A DNA stretch of 64,000 bases from Meandrina meandrites (taxonomy: Eukaryota; Cnidaria; Anthozoa; Scleractinia; Meandrinidae), in contig OY855905.1 of assembly GCA_963693305.1 (NCBI GenBank), forward strand, positions 15,453,237 through 15,517,236. The letters run 5' to 3'. The notes under the pieces were generated by a model. The model was not told the DNA's origin. It saw only the letters and a program-made list of their open reading frames with translations, and ran no database searches. The position numbers and the translations under genes are program-made. This document shows, piece after piece, positions 1 to 13,600 of the stretch (position 1 is its first letter; the number at the start of each line of letters is the position of its first letter).

Positions 1-509
1 AGAGCATACTTGAACCCTGTGTAAAATTTAGTCTGTCAGTTGTCTCTTGCTGATTTTCATTTTCTTAAACCTGGTTTAACTAAACATGTTTTGTTGGTGT
101 GAATCAGGTGTAGTTATTTTACTTTATTTTTAGTTTATTTCACATTGTCAATTTAATTAGTTTACGTATTTCCGGTATTACGCAAAATACCAATCACTGC
201 ATATAATACACCCCTTCCAATGTAAACTCCCACTGTACCTGAAGAAGGCTGGTCTGGCCAGCCGAAATATAGTACACCAAATTTAAAATCTTTCTTCATT
301 GTATCGGTCTCTGCTTTTTTATATTTTTCTTGCTCGTAGTTTATGACTGCATAGCGAACGCCTCGCTTCCTTGGCTAAATGCATGCCCTCATCGTCAGTG
401 CCTTGCGTAGTGCGTCGCTGGATAAATAGTTAAACATATCTTTGGCGAATTTAAAGCAAGGTAAAAGCAAACAGTAGCGATATCAAACATAGGCACGCTG
501 AGCGTGCAG
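1..509. other. Left edge, no gene; possible Penelope-like remnant
   Basis: I see no exon. Around 240-275 there is a CTGAAGA, a short hairpin and a GAAA in series, described in its own entry. The remainder is AT-rich and unrecognised. Confidence 0.4.
240..290 (+). ncRNA. Hammerhead-like core (Penelope-element type)
   Basis: CTGAAGA is followed by A, then GGCTGG and CCAGCC, which pair as a stem, then GAAA. That is the order of a hammerhead ribozyme core (CUGANGA, stem II, GAAA). Penelope-like retroelements are known to carry such motifs in their terminal repeats. Stems I and III are not convincing here, so activity is doubtful. The same architecture recurs on the minus strand near 46970. Confidence 0.35.
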
Positions 510-659
510 GAGTTATTTTTTCAATTGATTGGGTGGCTTGGGGTAGAACTGGGTGTTAGTCCTGTTGGGGTGGTTTATTTCATGGGTTGAGCTATTTGTG
601 CATGGTGCATGTGCACGGTCCATCGCGCCGACAAAGAGCTACTTTTGGAAAAATAACTC
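510..659. mobile_element. Short TIR element, copy 1
   Basis: About 150 bp bounded by GAGTTATTTTTTC and GAAAAATAACTC. The interior is about 90% identical by eye to 25389-25549, and its last 50 bases recur at 35911-35960. Just outside the left end is a small palindrome (GCACGC-TGA-GCGTGC); the second copy has GCATGC-CAA-GCATGC at the same place. No coding capacity, so it is probably a MITE. Confidence 0.55.
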
Positions 660-1690
660 ACAAACAATTTAAAAAGAAATTGTGCAAATGTTCCAAACGT
701 TAGGCCGCTTCCCTTGTAAATATGACTGGTGTACAACCGATCGATCGAACCATACTGTTGAAGACAAAAAATACGTCAGTAATTTCTTCAAAAATAAACA
801 GACAAAAAAATCTGGTAGTCACTTTTAAGGTTACCTTGATGTTTAACTATCCATCCCCTTTCATTCCAATCCGAAAGAAAACCGCTAAGTACATCAGAAC
901 ATGGATTGAAAACTGTTGACAACATTTACCGTAAACATGATCACAAAATCGCAAACACGCTCACTAAGAAAGCCAAATTGACCCAGAAATTGCAAACGAA
1001 TAGCCAGATGGAACAAGAACAAAGTGTTCTCGGGTTTCTGAAATGGCTCCATTAGTTTCATCATCAATATAAAACAGAAACCTTTCTGCAAGCAATGACG
1101 GGTTTCTTTTGACAAACGCGAGAAACAAACAACTCTAGTCACCAGTGCATTTCGGCCAAACCACCTGACAATTTTACTTGGAAATTGGTTGTAGAAATGA
1201 ACTGTTTGACTGAACAGGCGTCATGCTATAGCATCAAAGTACACTTCGAATGCACAGTAAATAGGCTAATTTCAGATTGCTTCAATAATTAAATTTAAAT
1301 CTCAAAATTAATCTTAAAATCACATTCTTGACATTTCAATTATTGGATAAATAAGCACAAGTACACGGCCCAGCCTTTGCAGTGTTGATATCGTTTTTTA
1401 AAGCTCCCGACCATCCATTTTAATTCTCGTAAAAATTCTGCTACCAGAATATTTACTTAGTTACTAAACCTGCTAGTTGTTTGTTAGTTCGTAGTCCAAA
1501 AACATTTGGTCGCTTTAAAAGATTTTTTTAAAATCATAATTTTCTACCGCGGCTCGCTACAACAAGTCCGTCCCGAGCAGAAACAAATTCTATTTCTTTC
1601 GACCTTGTTCAAAATTGAGTCCAATAGGAAGCTTAGCTTTATGCATTCTACAAAAAGAATGCATTCTACAAACAAGGAAAACCATTACTT
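660..1690. other. Intergenic, nothing recognised
   Basis: AT-rich sequence with only short chance reading frames. I see no repeat with matching ends. Confidence 0.4.
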
Positions 1691-1876
1691 TTATTGAGAG
1701 CTAACCGTAAACAGGCTAACCTGGGAGTTTTTCAGGCTTACCGGAGTGCTATTTAGGCTAACCTGAGTGCAAGGTACACTCCGGTTAGCCGGAATGGCAT
1801 TCCGGTTAGCCGGAATGGCACTCCGGTTACCTTGAATATCACTCAGGTTAGCCTGTTTACGGTTAGCTCTCAATAA
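1691..1876. repeat. Fold-back GGTTAGC minisatellite
   Basis: The outer arms TTATTGAGAGCTAACCG and CGGTTAGCTCTCAATAA are inverted copies that extend through AAACAGGCTAACCTG. The inside is made of short units built on CTCCGGTTAGCCGGAATGGC. It is related to the minisatellite blocks at 10990-11080, 16799-17605 and 33690-33800. Confidence 0.65.
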
Positions 1877-1904
1877 TGGAAATGGGTTTTGCTTGTTTCG
1901 GTGA

Positions 1905-1985
1905 CTTTGTTTCCTTTCGCTCGTTTCGGCGGTTTCGTTTCGCTCGTTTCGGTGGTTTCGCTCGTTTCGTTTCGTTGTTTCGGGT
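1905..1985 (+). repeat. TTTCG-rich low-complexity tract
   Basis: Imperfect tandem runs of TTTCGCTCG and GGTTTCG; no coding signal. Confidence 0.6.
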
Positions 1986-1989
1986 TTTT

Positions 1990-3300
1990 AGTACATGCCG
2001 ATTGAACGAACGACCAGACGAACCGGTGAAGATCGATCGCAACGATCATTCGTAACTGTACAACAGGTTAGGATATTCATGATACTTACTTTTAAATGAT
2101 TTGTACCAAATTAACCGACAGGAACTAGAGGAAAAATTTGTCCGGGATTAGGCAATGGAATTCACAATATCGAAAGTCAACGGGATCTGATCTGACCAAT
2201 CTGAACGCGCCACTGATTTGTAGTTTCGCGCGATACAATCGTCTTACTCAACCACCCTCCCCTGGTACACGATTTGTGTTGGGTTCTGGTTGATTAATTT
2301 ACTGGTTACAACGTCATAACTATTCCAGTAGTTTACTGGGTTACGTGAGGAACGGGTGGACTGAAAGCCCGCCAAAAAGACGGCCAAATCTGATTGGCTG
2401 TTGAAATTTGTTCATTTCAACCACAATCTCTAACGCACGCGCAGAATCAAACCAGAACCTGAGTGAATTCGCTCGTCTACTAAACTCCTATTTTGCATTC
2501 TGCAAAATAGTCGTCAAAATGACACACACGCTTCACGGAAAATGTCGACGGATTTACACAAAAACTGTGTGGCTTGTAGAAGTTCTCCGGACACGCGCGC
2601 AATTTTTCTACTCTCATCCGATTGGTTAATAAGCAATGGAATTGAGTGGACATGTAATAGCTCGCACAGGTCCCGAACCGTTAAAGTATCCCTTACATTT
2701 CGGTGTTGTTCGTCCTTCCGCATCGTCGGGTTTGTTTTGTCATCGCGGCGGACGCGAGGTTGGGCTAACACCAGTAGGGTTGGGTAAAGTTTGAGGCACT
2801 GACAGCGGTTTTCAATCTGTTTGAAATGTCTAATGCTTACAACATTGATCAGACTTTAAACAGATTTAGTTCAATAATTTCCTCACTGATTGCGTGTGGT
2901 AGTCACAATATCTTCAACGACCAAATAAAAATGGTATTTAATGAGTCGTACAACAATGTTCAATAACAACTAAAAGTAAATTCCATCTCCAACAGATCTT
3001 TAATTTTGTAACATAAAAATAGAGATAAAATTTCCCCGATACTTTAATATTGTCATTAAACAAGATTGTTTTTTCTTAGAAAGTGTCATTTCAACTTCTC
3101 TATTGCTCTGTATAGTAGTTTTCTATTTACAATGTGTTTAATATAAAACTTTTGTCAAATGCAATGGGGTAGGGGCGGGGGCATGTGTTCGTTAGGCACA
3201 TCAAGGTGCATCACCGTGCTGGTAGTTTATTCTCTGGACATGCATACCGATAGAACAAAAGCATTTGCGTCCCCAACTGCTGTTCAGAGTAAATGCTATG
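1990..3300. other. Intergenic, MITE fragment only
   Basis: The piece around 2490-2520 (hairpin ATTTTGCA-TTC-TGCAAAAT followed by AGTCGT) matches both arms of the TIR element at 6595-7142, so it is a fragment of that family. Nothing else is recognised. Confidence 0.4.
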
Positions 3301-3301
3301 T

Positions 3302-3658
3302 TGGGGCCTTGGCGGACTAGAGTTAGTTGTCATCAACTACTTAGTGGCGCAATAACTAAAATGCCGAAATTTGAAGCAACTAATTGAAAACAAACTACTT
3401 TAGTTGTCGATAGTGAGTCTGCGAGACAACATTTACAGTGCTTTGTCAACAACTAAGCCATTGTCAGTGTTGGTTGTCAGTCGTTTGAGCGCCAAAACAT
3501 GCACTCTGACAGGTGCAACGAAAGCAATTTAACAAGCTCTTACATAGGATCACTTATCGATAATGAAGCCGCTAGTGCGTGAAGAAAACTCCATCAGCAC
3601 TTCCAGTTGTCAGCTTATTTCAGTTATCAACAACTAACTCTTTAGTCTATCTAGGCCC
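3302..3658. mobile_element. MITE with diverged TIRs (TTAGTTGT type)
   Basis: The left end GGGGCCTTGGCGGACTAGAG runs into TTAGTTGT. The right end, on the opposite strand, reads AGGGCCTAGATAGACTAAAG before GTTAGTTGTTG. The interior is full of GTTGTC/CAACTA words. No obvious target duplication. Confidence 0.5.
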
Positions 3659-5017
3659 TGAGCACAATTTATATTATAAATACGTGTTCATAGAGATGAC
3701 ACGGTTTTCAGATAACATTTTGAAATAATTGAAAAAAAAAAACTATTGTAAATTACAGGGCACTCTCGGTAACAGGCTAATGGGACTTCACGAGAATTTT
3801 TTGATGTTGAAATATTGGTGTAAATCGTGCAAAATTATCCTTAGAAATGAGACTCGGCTGCAATGGACCACACCAAAAACACCTGTGACTAGATCAGACA
3901 TGCACGCACAAGTCAAAACTCTTCAATGTTTGTGGCACAAACGTATGAATTTTTTGTTAATTAAAACATTGTTATCGCTTTCTTCAATGCTGTTAGAAAA
4001 TGGGCATCATTTGCAGACACTACTTTTCATTTTCAAAGTGAAAAAGCTATTTGTAAACAGATATTGGTGAGCTGAGGCAATTAGAGATGCAGATAAACAG
4101 AAACAAAAGATGTGATTTATGCCACAGGTGCTCTCTAGGAATTATCAGAATAAATGTTCAATGATCTCTTACATATCTGCATTATCTACAAAAGAAATTA
4201 ACAGAAAATACGGAAGTCAGTATAAATTTCCTGATTAGTGTCTTGTTAAACTTCCATGAATTTTGATTGGACTTAACAATTCAATTACTCCCACTTGAAC
4301 AAGTGTCAGGACATTCTCAAGACTAGGAAGAAGGCAATTAAGAGCAACTTTCAGTTAACACACCATGCATTTCAAATACCATCAACTCACACAACTGTCA
4401 CAATTTTTTTTTCAGATTGAAAATTAAAAGCCATACCAACTGGTCAATGTTTGCTAGAATAATTCCAAAAAAAACTGAAATGGACAATGATTTTGAACGC
4501 ATCTGGGTCTATGATATCCACAAACAATTTGTCTAACTCAATGTTGAACTTATCTAACTCTATATGCATCACTTAGCCGAAGAACAAAGTCACTTTGCCT
4601 ACAAAAATTTTTAAAAAATGTTTTAAGCTAACCTGATGTCTTTCATTCAAGCCATTCTGTTTTGCATTCTCACTTGCATTTGTGTTCTGGTTTAGTATGA
4701 AAATGGCATTATCTACTACAGTCCATTTATTTCAAAACTTGACCTAGTAGCAAGGCATGTAGTCACGCCCATCAGCCTCAGCCTTGGTCTCAAGTACCAA
4801 TTATCCATTAAAAATTGAGGCCAATGATTGGCTGTATGATACTGCATTAGATCCCTGCTTGGATCTTTTCACAGACACCTTCCATAACATGTCTATCTAG
4901 TTAGTCAGTTACTCATGTATTCAATAATCCCTTTCTGCTACAGCATAGAAAGTCTTAATTGTCATATCTTTTTTTGGGCCAGCCAACATTGAATTTAATT
5001 TGATTTAAGCTTTCAAT
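3659..5017. other. Region beyond the CLINT1 3' end, nothing recognised
   Basis: The longest plus-strand frame (3729-4070) starts in an A-run and resembles no family I know. I regard it as chance. Confidence 0.4.
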
Positions 5018-5023
5018 TTTATT
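5018..5023 (-). terminator. Candidate CLINT1 poly(A) signal
   Basis: AATAAA on the minus strand, about 105 nt beyond the CLINT1 stop codon. It is the nearest canonical hexamer I noticed; the cleavage site is unknown. Confidence 0.4.
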
Positions 5024-5127
5024 TGTAGTATTATTGCTTGATTCTCACTAGGAATTTAAGGCAAATGGTTCAAGCAGACTGATGCAGTAGCTTAATAGCA
5101 AATGCACACACTCTATTGCCATAAACA

Positions 5128-5529
5128 TCAACTAACACCCTTATATGTTGAATAACCAGTACTACCAAAGCCTTGCATTTGTCCCATTGGTCTGGGCTGA
5201 ATCATTCCCATTCCTCTGTTTGTCACCTGCATCATAGGCATGTTAGAAGACACAGTCATCTGACTCATGTTTGCATTGAGCATGTTTATCTGTGGTGCCA
5301 TGCCCATCATGGGGACACTTGTGTTCATTGGTGGAACCCCTCCCATGGCATACATGTTCTGTGGTGGCATACCATAGAGGCCCATTGTAGCTGATGGCAT
5401 TTGCTGCTGGTTAGAGTACAACTCATTCATGCTTGGTTGGGCAGGTTTGTCCCGATGGCTCATTGGACTTAAATTATCAAGACTAATGTCAACTGGACTG
5501 TTGGACCACGTTGTTGATTTAGCAGACTT
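5128..5529 (-). CDS. CLINT1: CLINT1 exon 9 (terminal)
   Basis: The acceptor TTTTCAG precedes AAGTCTGC. It encodes residues 492-625, starting KSAKSTTWSNSP, then VDISLDNLSP, close to the human STWSDPSVNISLDNLLPG stretch, then a Met/Gln/Gly-rich tail ending in STYKGVS and a stop. Phase 0 entry. An opposite-strand frame here (5173-5394) is only a His-rich shadow of this tail. Confidence 0.93.
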   Translation of the reverse strand, partial: KSAKSTTWSNSPVDISLDNLSPMSHRDKPAQPSMNELYSNQQQMPSATMGLYGMPPQNMYAMGGVPPMNTSVPMMGMAPQINMLNANMSQMTVSSNMPMMQVTNRGMGMIQPRPMGQMQGFGSTGYSTYKGVS

Positions 5530-8500
5530 CTGAAAACAAACAGAGAATGATTATGTTCCACCAGAAACTCATAAGGAGTTGAAACGTGTATATTAAATAT
5601 TCAGTTTGCCAAGTACCATATTTGGAAACACAAAGAGGTTGTACGTGAATGATTTACTCACGTAATGACACACACAATAAAATTTTCGGTTTTGCGGTAA
5701 GTCACTTGAACTCCTACCAAAACGCCGTAAATTACTCACAGAAACTAAAGAAATTCATTAAGAGTATCCAAGTGAAGTTTTCCAGACTACTAAATGACGA
5801 TGAAACACAAGAATTTAACCAAATTTAACTTTATTCGACCACAGTTGTTCAAAAACAAGATTATGCCATTTAGCGCGAGCTTGCGCGTGCTGTGAATTTA
5901 ACAATTTTGATTGGTTGATTTGTTTCTCGTGATTTTCCAAATATGGTACTTAATGAAAACGAATGTTCAGATCATAGGGAGTTACACGTTTCAACCCTTA
6001 TGGGTTTCTGGTTCCACACCCAAAACAAAAAATCAAAGGACTCTTTGAGACAATGACTATTTCGCATAATGAAGTACATGTATGAGCAGCAGCATAAGCG
6101 AAAAGATATAAATATTTTGGTGTTGTTCCAAAAATTATTTTCTTTCTTCTATCTCTGCTTTAAACCTCTTAATGTTACACTCATATTACTGCCCAGACTA
6201 ATGTATAACGCTCTAGACACATTGCAGACCTATGTGTTAAATTAGCTCAATGCATCGGTTCACTGTATTTGAGAGCAGAGAGGGCAAGAGATCAACACAT
6301 GGGCAGGCACGCACATGATCTTATTTTTTCTCCCTCCAACTTTTTTTTTTTCACCAAGAAGCTAACAAGTGCTTGCCATTTATTATTTTGCTCAATATTT
6401 TTGTATTGCATGCGTTATGTTATAAAACCCACGCTTGCCTTGACCCTGCATTCATTACACAACAGGTAATGCTTTGAAACAATTCAAATACGAAAATTTT
6501 TAAAACTCGACATAGCTGATAAATATCTCATCATTATTTCACTGTTTCACATTTGCCAACATTTAATTTTATCTTCGTCAAGTCCAGTTATACCTTGGTC
6601 AGCGGAATTACAAACAAAAGTCTATGACCCAAGGAAGGAAGAAGGACTGACCGACCCAGCAAGCAAGTGAATATTCATAAGCTCACTTAACTCGTATTTT
6701 GCATTCTGCAAAATAGTCGTAAAAACTTTGTCTGCAAAGCATACGCTTGTCTGCTACTGTAAGTTACTTTTTAGCAATAGCCCACTGGACTTTCCCAATT
6801 CCAGCCAATACTTTTGTTCGATGTGCTGAGCTGCCCATCATGGCTATGAGTGATCGCTTGGAGTTGAGGAAATTTACCATGCTGCACAAAGTTAGGCACA
6901 AAATTACTAAAAAATGCCAAATTCTGATAATAAGCCATCAATGGTGTACAAAGTAATAACAATAGCCAGAATCATCCCAAGAACACATGCACAGAATTTT
7001 AAGACATGCTCAAAAGACATACTTTTTACAACTATTTTGCAGAATGCAAAATAGGAGTTAAGTTAGCGAGCGCAAATTCACTCGCTCGGTCAATCCTTCC
7101 TTCCTTGGGATGTAGACTTTTGTTTGTAATACCGCTGACCAATGCACAACTTGACGATGAAATTCTCAAAATGACTACAAATATGAAACGTAGTAAAGCA
7201 ATGAGTGATGAGATAATTACAGCTATGTCAAGAGCATGTGGTGCGAGCATTTTCCTCTTTGAATTGTTTAAAAACAACCTAGAAATCATTTGTTGTCCTC
7301 GTTACGAAATGAACCTGGGCTCCTTGTAAGCATGGGTTTTAATAACATGATGCATGCAATGCATCAATATTGAGCAAAATCACACGAATTTTCAAAGTGT
7401 TTACACTTTGTTCGAAATTTTCTCATTTCTTCACAAGCGTCGTGGAATATCATTACTAGAAAAGATCAGTTATCAAAGAGGACCTTTTCAATTTACGTTT
7501 ACCACATGACAGCGGATTAAACACAGAAATTGCATTGTGACCGTACACGATATTCATTCACTTCCGTTACATAAGAACAGATTCTGGTAAGAAATCTTCA
7601 GTTTATAATATCCACGTGTGGTGCATTTGGTTCGTTTGGTTTCTCTGGAGCAAATGCGTTCACATGGTTCACATTGTTTCTTTCGTTTCATGCGAGTCAC
7701 CGAATCGAGCGTTTCCATCGTTCCTATCATTTCCACGGCTGGCGTGGTTTTGTAAGTGTCATTCTCTTTAAATTTTGTTGTGGGCTAAAAAGGGTTGTGT
7801 TGTCATTTAATAGAACTATTACAATCCAGATCGGATAAATAAATAAAAAAAAACCTAAAACTGTGTACCGCACAAATGTGTCTTGTAAACGAAATTCTTT
7901 CGATTTTACCTGTTGACTTCGCATTTTACAGTCCCAAAAATCCAAAACATTCACTCTAATGTCATTGAATAGTACTTTCTAATTCACAAAATGTCTGCTG
8001 TGCCAAAAAGGGATTAGCAGAGACGGTTTTTGATTCACAAATATTGCGGGGTTTGTCAACATGGTCGAGCTGAACTTGAATATTGTTGGCTTCTGTCGTG
8101 ATCAGCTAGCGGTTGGCCGGCTGGCCGGATAATACGATGAAGAGTAGGAGAAAATATAGGTAAATGTAAATGACTTGTCCTTTCCTTTAAATGTATCTGC
8201 ATTTGCATTTTTGAAAGTCTTTACAACAGCGGCTCCGATTTCATTTTTGTGTTCGCTCTGCAGTTGGCTGCTGTCTTATTTTTTCTTGTTTGCTTGTGTT
8301 CCTTTGATAAACTTCGCTTTTTTCATCAAATAATTTGAGTTTTTTTAATAGTTTTAATAATTAAAATATTAATAAGTTGGGGGGTTTAAATACATGCTCC
8401 CTAAATTTCTTTCATAACTACAGCTGGCGACTTACAAGAGATGCCAATTTGACATTTAGAGTGAAGTTTTTGAGATAATAACTGAGACAATGTGAGCTGC

Positions 8501-10600
8501 TGATCTCCAAAACAGCTTTTTATCAACACTCATCAATGACACGAGTTCAGATATAATTACCTGATGCAATGGAGTACAGTCTGCCATCATTGCTGAAGAT
8601 GACTTTCCACTGGATATCAATGGCTTGGAAGGTGTCATGGACTGTGATTTTAACAACACTGGCTGTTGACTTGTTTGAGGTTGAACTAATAGTTGAGAGT
8701 TTAATAACTGTCCTTGCATTCCTCCAGCCATAAACTGGTTAGTAAGTACTGCAGGCTGGGAAGGGTGAAGTGGTACACCAGACAGCATACTACTCTGTGG
8801 CTGAAGGACTGAATTCATTGCTAACTGAGGTTGGAGGGAAGACAGGTTCTGGTTTGAAGTTTGAGGCATTGTTTGACTTGTTTCAGCCTAATGAGAAAAA
8901 GAAATAGGTTTTGTTTCACCTGCTTTTCATACAGGGCCAAAATTGCAACCACCTGGTCGCCACTGTGACTAAAACTTGTGTTGGCCACCAGAATTTCAAG
9001 GTTAGTAGCAACTTCTAGCATCTTGTCAATATTCCCCGGCAATGTTCTGAATCAGCACTCAAGGGATTCCATTTTACCTCTAGGGAAAATAATTTAGGTG
9101 GAATATGAAGGTAAGATTCATGTTAAATGACCTCCAAAACAGTTGTAATCCACGTACTGTAATCAGCATTTAGCAGCCCCCATGTTTCAGAGTTTCATCT
9201 GACAACTATACCATGGGTGCATAGTGTGTAAAAACATGCCTTCCTTTTGCCATTCACCATTTCTACATCTCCCATAATACACCTTGTTTGTCCCCCAAAA
9301 TTTTGCATTTGGGACGACTGTATGTCCCAAGAGAATGAAAATACTTATGCAAAATTTTGGTGGCAATCAAAGTGTGCTATGGGAGACTGGCGAATTGAAA
9401 AGTCAGGTTTCCTGGTGCACTGCAAATCTTTGAAAACTCTTTGCATTCCAGAGAAATAGATGCTAAAGAATTCATTGAAGGTTTGGATATATCACAGGGC
9501 TTCCAAATCAGAATAAGTTGGTCTCTCCACGATAACTAAAGACAATCCTAGTACAAGTTTACAACCAGATGATTGATGATGTTTGCAGTAAAGCTGGAGC
9601 CCACAAACCTGTTGTGTTCAGTCTACAAACTATAAAGAGAGCTCTCTATGTAATGAAAACTTGTTTTCAACAAAAATGTAAGCTACCCAAGTAATTCAAT
9701 GTCTTTTGCAATCGTTTGAGAGAATAGGAGTTATGTTTTAAGCAAAAAAACATCTTAAAAAAACTTTGCTTTCGTGCTTCACTGTGAAGGAAAACTTTAC
9801 AGACACCTTTTGGTGGTCAGGTATTTCCATCTGGCGACTGAAAAAAATGTCTAGTTGGCCCATTTTTAGTGAACATTAGGGTTTCACATGCAGATTGGCC
9901 AGGGTTTTGGTGGGAATCTCTTCCTGCGGCTGCCAAAGTTTGTAAACTAACCATTTCTTGGCACAATCTTTTCCTCTAAACAGCAAACCATGAAATGTCA
10001 CTGCTCTCTTACCATCCTTCAAGACCTCCTGATACAGTTTGAAACTGTACAAGCTGATGTTTTGAACTTAAGAAAATGGGAATTTGTTATACCACGATTC
10101 TCCTCGGTAACTTACGAAAAACACTCACTTCGTTACCTAGGGCCCAAACTGTGGAACGATCTGGCTTATAGAATTAGAAATGCCCCCTCTCTAAAACAAT
10201 TTAAGAACATTATACGCAATCAGGACCTCACTGCCCTAGCTGCAAAGGTTAGTGACTGTCGAGGCTGCAACTTATGCCAAGAATGACTGGCCATTTATAG
10301 ATAATTTTTACAAATGATTTGACTAATTTTAATATTTTTAATGTAGTTTTTGAGATACACAATTTTTAACATATTAGGCCGTTTATAGATAATTTTTACA
10401 AATGATTTACATAATTTCAATATTTTAATGTAGTTTAGGATACACAATTTTAATATATTTGTAGCTTTTAGTTAAGTTAATATATGTGCCAGTTTTTGTA
10501 GTATTCATAATAAGTGAATGGTTTTAATAAGTTAGTTAGGTGTCCACAATTAGTAGAGGGGACTTTTCCCCTCAGCTACTCCTTTTGATACGTTAATAAA

Positions 10601-10680
<80 letters not shown>

Positions 10681-13600
10681 CCTTCAAACATAACCAAAAC
10701 AGTAGTAATGTTCAAATCTCACAGCATTTCCCACAAAATCAGCTGGACAGAATGATGCCATGAATCTGTGGCCAGGTTGCTGAGTAATATTTAAAATGGC
10801 GGCTGCCAATATTGAATGTCGCAACATTTGAAGGCAAGGCTCTTTGGAACTTGAAACTTGGATAAGTATCTAATTTTTGTATGTACCTTTTAATAGTGGT
10901 GAGGAAAAATACATGATTTTGGGGGGTCTGTCGATTTCATGAGTTTGAGTTAGAAATATTGAGTTCGAGTTAGAATTTCGAGTTCGAGTTAAAATATCGA
11001 GTTGCTTGCGGTTAGCTCCACTCTGGTTTGCTTGCGGTTAGTTCCACTCCTATTTGCTTGCGGTTAGCTTTCATTTGTTGATAAGGGCGACACTATGCGT
11101 GACCAACTGCGAAAATGTCACGCCGTGTTGTGGGCTTTTCAATTTCGTTTTCTTTCTTTTCTTTCTTTTTTTTCATCTTCCATCACAAAGTCAGTAACTT
11201 TTCAGGCCCTTCCTTTTAACTAGAACTCGAGATTTTAACTCAAAATCGAAATTCTAATTTCTAACTCGAACTCGAAATCTCTAACTCGAACTCGAAATTT
11301 CTAACTTGAACTCATAAATTTAATACACTTGATTTTTGGAGTGACCTTTTCATTTAAAACTGTACTCAAAACTTGGGGGTGCAGCTTATTTAGGGCACCA
11401 TCTGTGGTAGGAATTCTCAGTGGCGTAATAAAAATTCATTAAAACTTCTCAAGACATCCCTGAATACACATAATTCCACCTCGTTACCATGCTGAGAGAT
11501 TCCATGAGATAGCAAGCGCATGCGCCAATCAGTGCAACGCTTGTCGCCGATCAGGTTGGCTGTGAAAATTTTACTCTTCATATCACAGCTGTTTTTCTGA
11601 ACGATAAGCATGGATGAACCATCGGAAATTGACAACAAACCTACCGCAGAGACTCGGCTCCGAGTGAGCTCAGACTCAGACGCAGTTTTAGCGAACTGGA
11701 CCGAAGGAATTGACGCGACACCGCCGGTAAACAATGGCGGAATTAACCAAAAACGAAGCAAAGCACGTGCCGAGAAGCACATCGATTCGACTCCAAAAGA
11801 GGGCACAAATCCTAATTCTGGGACCAAAGATCCCACTAAATCACTCAAAAGTGATGCTCAATTGCAAACAAAGGGTACTAAAACACCCTCTGGTGGCTCT
11901 AAACTTCGCAAGAAGGCCGCGGGAAAAACTACGGCGGCAGAGCCCAGCAGTTCTTCGACTCATTCAAAGGGAGAAAGCGCGCCAAAAGAGCGTCTAAGCA
12001 GTGCACGAAAATCTGCTGCCTCGGACCAAAGTTCATCCACAGATATGGCTGTTGTTTTGAAAGAGGCTTTTTCAGGCTTTGCTGTACAGATGAACAAAGG
12101 ATTCAGCAGTTTAAATAAACTGCTACAAGCTAAAAACGACGACGCCAAAGGCGACGACAATGCATCCGCACTCTCCGAGTCGGATGACACTGATGGCGGG
12201 TCGGACATTGAACCCGAGGAGCCTGCTCCAAAGAAACAAAAAACTGACGATAACACTGTTCTAAGCAAGGATAATAGTGCCATACTTAGCCAACTCGAAA
12301 AAGAGTTCAATGTGTCTGAACAAGATGGCACTGAAATTAACGAAAACTTGGCTGTTATTGTCCAAAAGTTGCTGAAAGAAAAACCTGAGGAAGATAAGCT
12401 GAATGAGATCAAAAAACGCTACCTCAGGCCAAAGAACTGTGCAACCCTGGCTGAAACCAGAGTTAATTTAGCTATCTGGAATAATCTTTCAGATAGAGCA
12501 CGTACCTCGGACATCAAACTCCAGAAGGTACAGAAGTCTCTTATAAAGGGAACAACATCTGTGGTTCAGGTTGTAAATGACCTAATCAGCACACCAGATA
12601 TGTTACCAAAGGACCAAATAGTCAGTAGACTCATGGATGGTGTTCTACTGATGGCTAATGCTAACATAGAACTAAACATCAGGCGCAGAGAAGCCCTCAA
12701 ACCAGAGCTCCATACTAGCTACCGCTATCTCTGTGCTCCATCAAACCCAATAACAACGGAGCTATTTGGAGACGACCTACCCAAAGCGGTAAAAGACATC
12801 ACTGACACTAATCGAATTACTTCAAAGATTAGCAGGGAGATGAAGCAAAGCTTCAAAAGATCTAGGAATGATGGCCACTCAGACAGATACCAAAGCAGGT
12901 ATAAAAACAACTACTCTGGGCCGTCAAAAAACTACCGTCGCCCCTTCTTCAACAAGAAGGAGGGGGGAAAAAAGAGTGCTCAGAAGAACCAGAACTGAGC
13001 AATGACCAAAATATTGAGGTAAGGGACATAAAATTGCAAGTTGCTGGCAGGCTCAAATATTTTCTCTCTGCTTGGCAAGCCATTACCTCTGACAGTCATA
13101 TTCTTGACATGGTTGAACACTGCCACCTCGAGTTTATTGAAAACCCCTTCCAACAGTATCCTATGCCTCCAATTAAATTTAATCGTCATGAGGCTGCAAT
13201 TATTGATGCTGAAATACAAAAATTGCTCTGTAAAGGGGTTCTTGAGGAAGCTGTTCCCAGTTATGGTCAGTACATCTCTACCATTTTTCTCAGGAAAAAG
13301 AAAAATGGTTCTTACAGATTGATCTTGAATCTGAAAGGATTGAATGCCTCAATAGAGTATCAACATTTTAAAATGGAAAGTTTGACATGTGCTATACAAT
13401 TAATGAAGAAAAATTGTTATATGGCCTCTATAGATCTGACAGATGCTTACTATACAGTTCCTGTGGCTGTTGAGCACAGGAAATATTTACGGTTTTTCTG
13501 GAGAAATACCTTGTTTCAATACACATGTCTACCCAATGGCATAGCATCTGCACCAAGATGTTTTACCAAACTGTTAAAACCAGTATATAGCACATTGCGT

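Noticed and set aside
3729..4070. 113-codon plus-strand ORF as a gene
   Set aside because: Begins in an A-run, Lys/Leu-rich, no homology I recognise and no splice or poly(A) context.
5173..5394. 73-codon His-rich plus-strand frame
   Set aside because: It is the exact antisense of the Met/Gln-rich CLINT1 terminal exon; composition explains it.
6747..7329. Overlapping frames as small genes
   Set aside because: They fall inside or across the TIR element at 6595-7142 and read its inverted repeats.
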